DNA of 64,000 nt from Macrosoma leucophasiata. Lineage: Eukaryota; Arthropoda; Insecta; Lepidoptera; Hedylidae. Below, piece after piece: positions 63,201-64,000 of the stretch. Location of the stretch: NCBI GenBank assembly GCA_036365455.1, contig JAWQUS010000032.1, positions 11,195,501-11,259,500 on the forward strand. The letters run 5' to 3'. A program made the translations under genes and the position numbers. Each line of letters opens with the position of its first letter. Within the stretch, counting starts at the first letter, position 1. The notes under the pieces are model-generated. The model made no database searches. It had not been told where the DNA came from and worked only from the letters and a program-made list of their open reading frames with translations.

Positions 63201-63474
63201 CTAACAAAATCCTACATATAATATAATATACTTAGATCTTTATAGGCTGCAGACTACACTGTTCACTTACCATTAATGTGAACTGTATGCTTACTTGTGC
63301 TTTCTTGCCATAAAAAACTAACCTTATAAACTGTGTTCCTTCAAACAGGCAGTGGCACCGGATGCTTACATACTCACTGGATATGGTATGAGTGAAGCAA
63401 ACGGGATGGTATTACTGAACATTACCGGCAAAGCGGAGAGCTGTGGTAAAGAAACTCCCTTCTACAAATATAGG
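48236..63474 (+). CDS. Gene D: luciferase-like acyl-CoA synthetase, exons 1-7, continues past window
   Basis: Fourth copy. Exons: 48236-48391, 56995-57202, 58386-58584, 59681-59803, 60160-60313 (TAG acceptor), 60619-60759, 63349-63474; exons 8-11 lie beyond the right edge. All exon lengths equal those of C and the frame is open throughout. Exon 1 begins MPRYSPLSKEEEWHINDL. Exon 2 differs from B and C (GEQETCGSVWERT against [13 protein letters not shown]), while exons 4-7 and their introns are almost identical to C. Motifs seen: [10 protein letters not shown], the Q-W-L-S replacement of HHGF, GYGMSE. Intron 1 (8.6 kb) holds a second mariner and several MITEs. The mariner and hAT-like MITE of C intron 7 and intron 6 are absent, so D shows the empty sites. 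Function as for C. Confidence 0.88.
48540..48663. repeat. Foldback with two tRNA 3'-half-like arms, gene D intron 1
   Basis: Arms ACGGAAAGAAAAA ... CTTCGGGCAGG face each other; GGTTCGATGCC and its near-inverse appear at both arms, so a pol III B box-like motif reads out on either strand. Confidence 0.6.
49286..50564 (-). mobile_element. mariner element 2, gene D intron 1
   Basis: 1279 bp, ends GGTTGGGGAAAAAGTTTCTT and the inverse of GGTTGGGAAAAAAGTC. TA on the right (50565-50566); the left neighbour is AA, probably a mutated TA. Not present in gene C intron 1. Confidence 0.9.
49360..50385 (-). pseudogene. mariner transposase with one stop codon
   Basis: Full-length mariner transposase of 341 codons starting MNESNEEIRYILKFYYKK, with SFLKKLITGDE, FHHDNARPHTS and SPDLAPSDFHLF (DD34D). 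Only one lesion seen: the Lys after GDE is TAG (49921-49923), next to the first catalytic Asp. Where element 1 is shifted, this copy reads through. Confidence 0.88.
50824..51186 (-). repeat. G1 repeat, gene D intron 1
   Basis: Ends GTTCCCGCCAAAACTC; inverse of the unit at 3400. No counterpart in gene C intron 1. Confidence 0.6.
51505..51726. mobile_element. Foldback element with inner perfect palindrome
   Basis: Outer arms ATTAAGGGATGAATTTCAAG / CTTGAAATTCATCCCTTAAT; centre 51564-51620 is a near-perfect palindrome (GTGTCATGATTTTCAGTCAC...). Confidence 0.7.
51833..52197. mobile_element. hAT-like MITE with 8-bp duplication, gene D intron 1
   Basis: Ends TAGGGATTGCAATCCGG / the inverse, TTCGCACA on both sides. 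The interior repeats ATCCGGCCGGAT-like units. Right edge uncertain by one base. Confidence 0.8.
52680..53400. repeat. GC-rich repeat block split by a LINE tail, gene D intron 1
   Basis: Counterpart of 22545-22940. A BMC1-like LINE tail on - (52980-53243) lies inside it and is absent from C. Confidence 0.5.
53501..53648. mobile_element. 148-bp MITE, gene D intron 1
   Basis: Inverted ends ACCCCCTTATTCATAAACGT / ACGTCTATGAATAAGGGGGT. Not in the matching part of C. Similar 'attaataaacgtagacca' sequence in intron 6 of C and D. Confidence 0.7.
53649..55252. other. Gene D intron 1, remaining AT-rich part
   Basis: Aligns with 24860-26250 of gene C; nothing coding seen. Confidence 0.45.
55253..55385 (+). 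mobile_element. CR1-like LINE 3' end, gene D intron 1
   Basis: GGAAGTGATCACCGTCGTC and CACCAGGGGCGTTGCCAACG; same site as B and C. Confidence 0.5.
55475..55507. repeat. Short hairpin, gene D intron 1
   Basis: GTGAAATCTTTAGA and its inverse (TCTAAAGATTTCAC). D-specific. Confidence 0.5.
55745..55972 (-). mobile_element. BMC1-like LINE tail, gene D intron 1
   Basis: Same ordered blocks as 5611-5878, inverse. Confidence 0.6.
55976..56030. repeat. Perfect palindrome, gene D intron 1
   Basis: CCGGTGGACCATACTATAAT and its inverse around a 5-7 nt centre, directly next to the LINE tail. Confidence 0.75.
56123..56409 (+). mobile_element. TAGAGCAAC hAT-like MITE, gene D intron 1
   Basis: Exact 8-bp flanks GTTTGTAC on both sides; ends CATAGAGCAAC / GTTGCTCTATG. 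Confidence 0.8.
56569..56742 (-). mobile_element. Helitron-like fragment, gene D intron 1
   Basis: Begins CTAGCTGTCCCGATGAACTT, the inverse of the usual end, and keeps 'gaatcggtccagccgttt'. A scrap of RTE tail (CAGTGGGACGTATTATGGG) is at 56521. Confidence 0.6.
57470..57640 (+). mobile_element. BMC1-like LINE tail, gene D intron 2
   Basis: CTCAGGAGTGGTAACGCATC to the A-run; 5'-truncated. Confidence 0.6.
59022..59316 (+). mobile_element. TAGAGCAAC hAT-like MITE, gene D intron 3
   Basis: Orthologous to 28781-29076, same flanks. Confidence 0.65.
61787..62008 (-). repeat. Diverged G1 relative, gene D intron 6
   Basis: Counterpart of 31943-32168. Confidence 0.5.
62723..63151 (-). repeat. G1 repeat with SINE remnant, gene D intron 6
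   Basis: Counterpart of 32886-33492. Only the SINE head (about 62936-63043) is left: sequence jumps from 'acagatatttg' in the SINE to 'tatatcaaacaaaatgcc' of G1. Confidence 0.6.
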
Positions 63475-64000
63475 GTAAGTGTTGTATTTGTGAAAGTTAA
63501 ATTGAATGTAAATAAATATATATTTCGAATTATTTAAATATAATGTATTTTTTCGTCATTATTGCCGCGTAATACATATCACACAGGCAAAACAACTCAG
63601 GTCTCAGGGGTGGCAACGCATCAGCATTTTAATCTCCAGTTTTTAGTTAAATGTCACACATTTGCTTAGTTAACATTTTCAGACAACGTTTAGAAGATTT
63701 GCTAGCACAAAGTTAAAAAATATTGTGTTAATCTGTCTGAGTGATATCTTAGTACTGATTGAAGGGAAGAAATGTAATCTGTCCAAATAAATAAAATTGA
63801 AGTGTCTGTTTGTAATATAAAAATGACCGTTTTTTTCTAAATGCATATGTATGTATACACGGTACATATACCAAAACAACATTATAACAATTTTTGTCCG
63901 TCTGTCTGTCTGTCTGTTTGTTCCCGCTAATCTCGGAAAGGGCTGGACCGATTTTGACGGGACTTTCACTGGCAGATAGTTTATCCAATAGGGAGTAACT

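Overview
The window is animal, almost certainly lepidopteran (moth or butterfly), nuclear DNA. The protein-coding signal is split into short exons with GT-AG introns. The rest is AT-rich and packed with repeats of the kinds typical of Lepidoptera: BMC1-like and CR1-like LINE 3' ends, an RTE LINE, tRNA-headed SINEs, CTAG-ending Helitron fragments, hAT/Harbinger-type MITEs and mariner elements. The species call is an inference from repeat types and gene structure, not from a database match.

The genes are one family: a head-to-tail tandem array, all on the + strand, of at least four paralogues of an adenylate-forming enzyme (firefly-luciferase-like / 4-coumarate-CoA-ligase-like acyl-CoA synthetase). 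Gene A (1-6942) enters from the left and shows its last seven exons. Gene B (11673-19409) has exons 2-11 in an open frame, but no exon 1 or promoter was found. Gene C (21271-41094) is complete: 11 exons, 1632 nt of CDS, 543 residues, with a TATA box upstream. Gene D (48236-63474) has exons 1-7 and runs off the right edge. Exon lengths are identical between copies except exon 5 of B, which is two codons shorter, and I saw no in-frame stop in any exon.

Layout: 1-6942 gene A; 6943-7687 its 3' flank with nested MITEs; 7688-11672 intergenic/upstream of B, repeats only; 11673-19409 gene B; 19410-21100 flank; 21271-41094 gene C, whose introns hold a mariner (34666-35944), a 513-bp hAT-like MITE just before exon 7 and a decayed RTE LINE (36812-39295); 41095-47975 intergenic, MITEs, Helitron fragments, a tRNA-Leu-like sequence and a LINE fragment; 47976-64000 gene D, with a second mariner in intron 1.

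All copies keep the phosphate-binding loop, GYGMSE, the TGD motif, the hinge Asp-Arg and the C-terminal catalytic Lys where these fall in the window, so they should still adenylate a carboxylate. They lack the HHGF-type motif (Q-W-L-S instead) and have Asn for the hinge Gly, and they end without a peroxisomal SKL signal. The substrate cannot be read from sequence. C looks like a mosaic: B-like in exon 2/intron 2 and introns 8-10, nearly identical to D from exon 3 to intron 7. Many insertions are present in one paralogue and absent at the same site in another, which gives a relative clock for the duplications.
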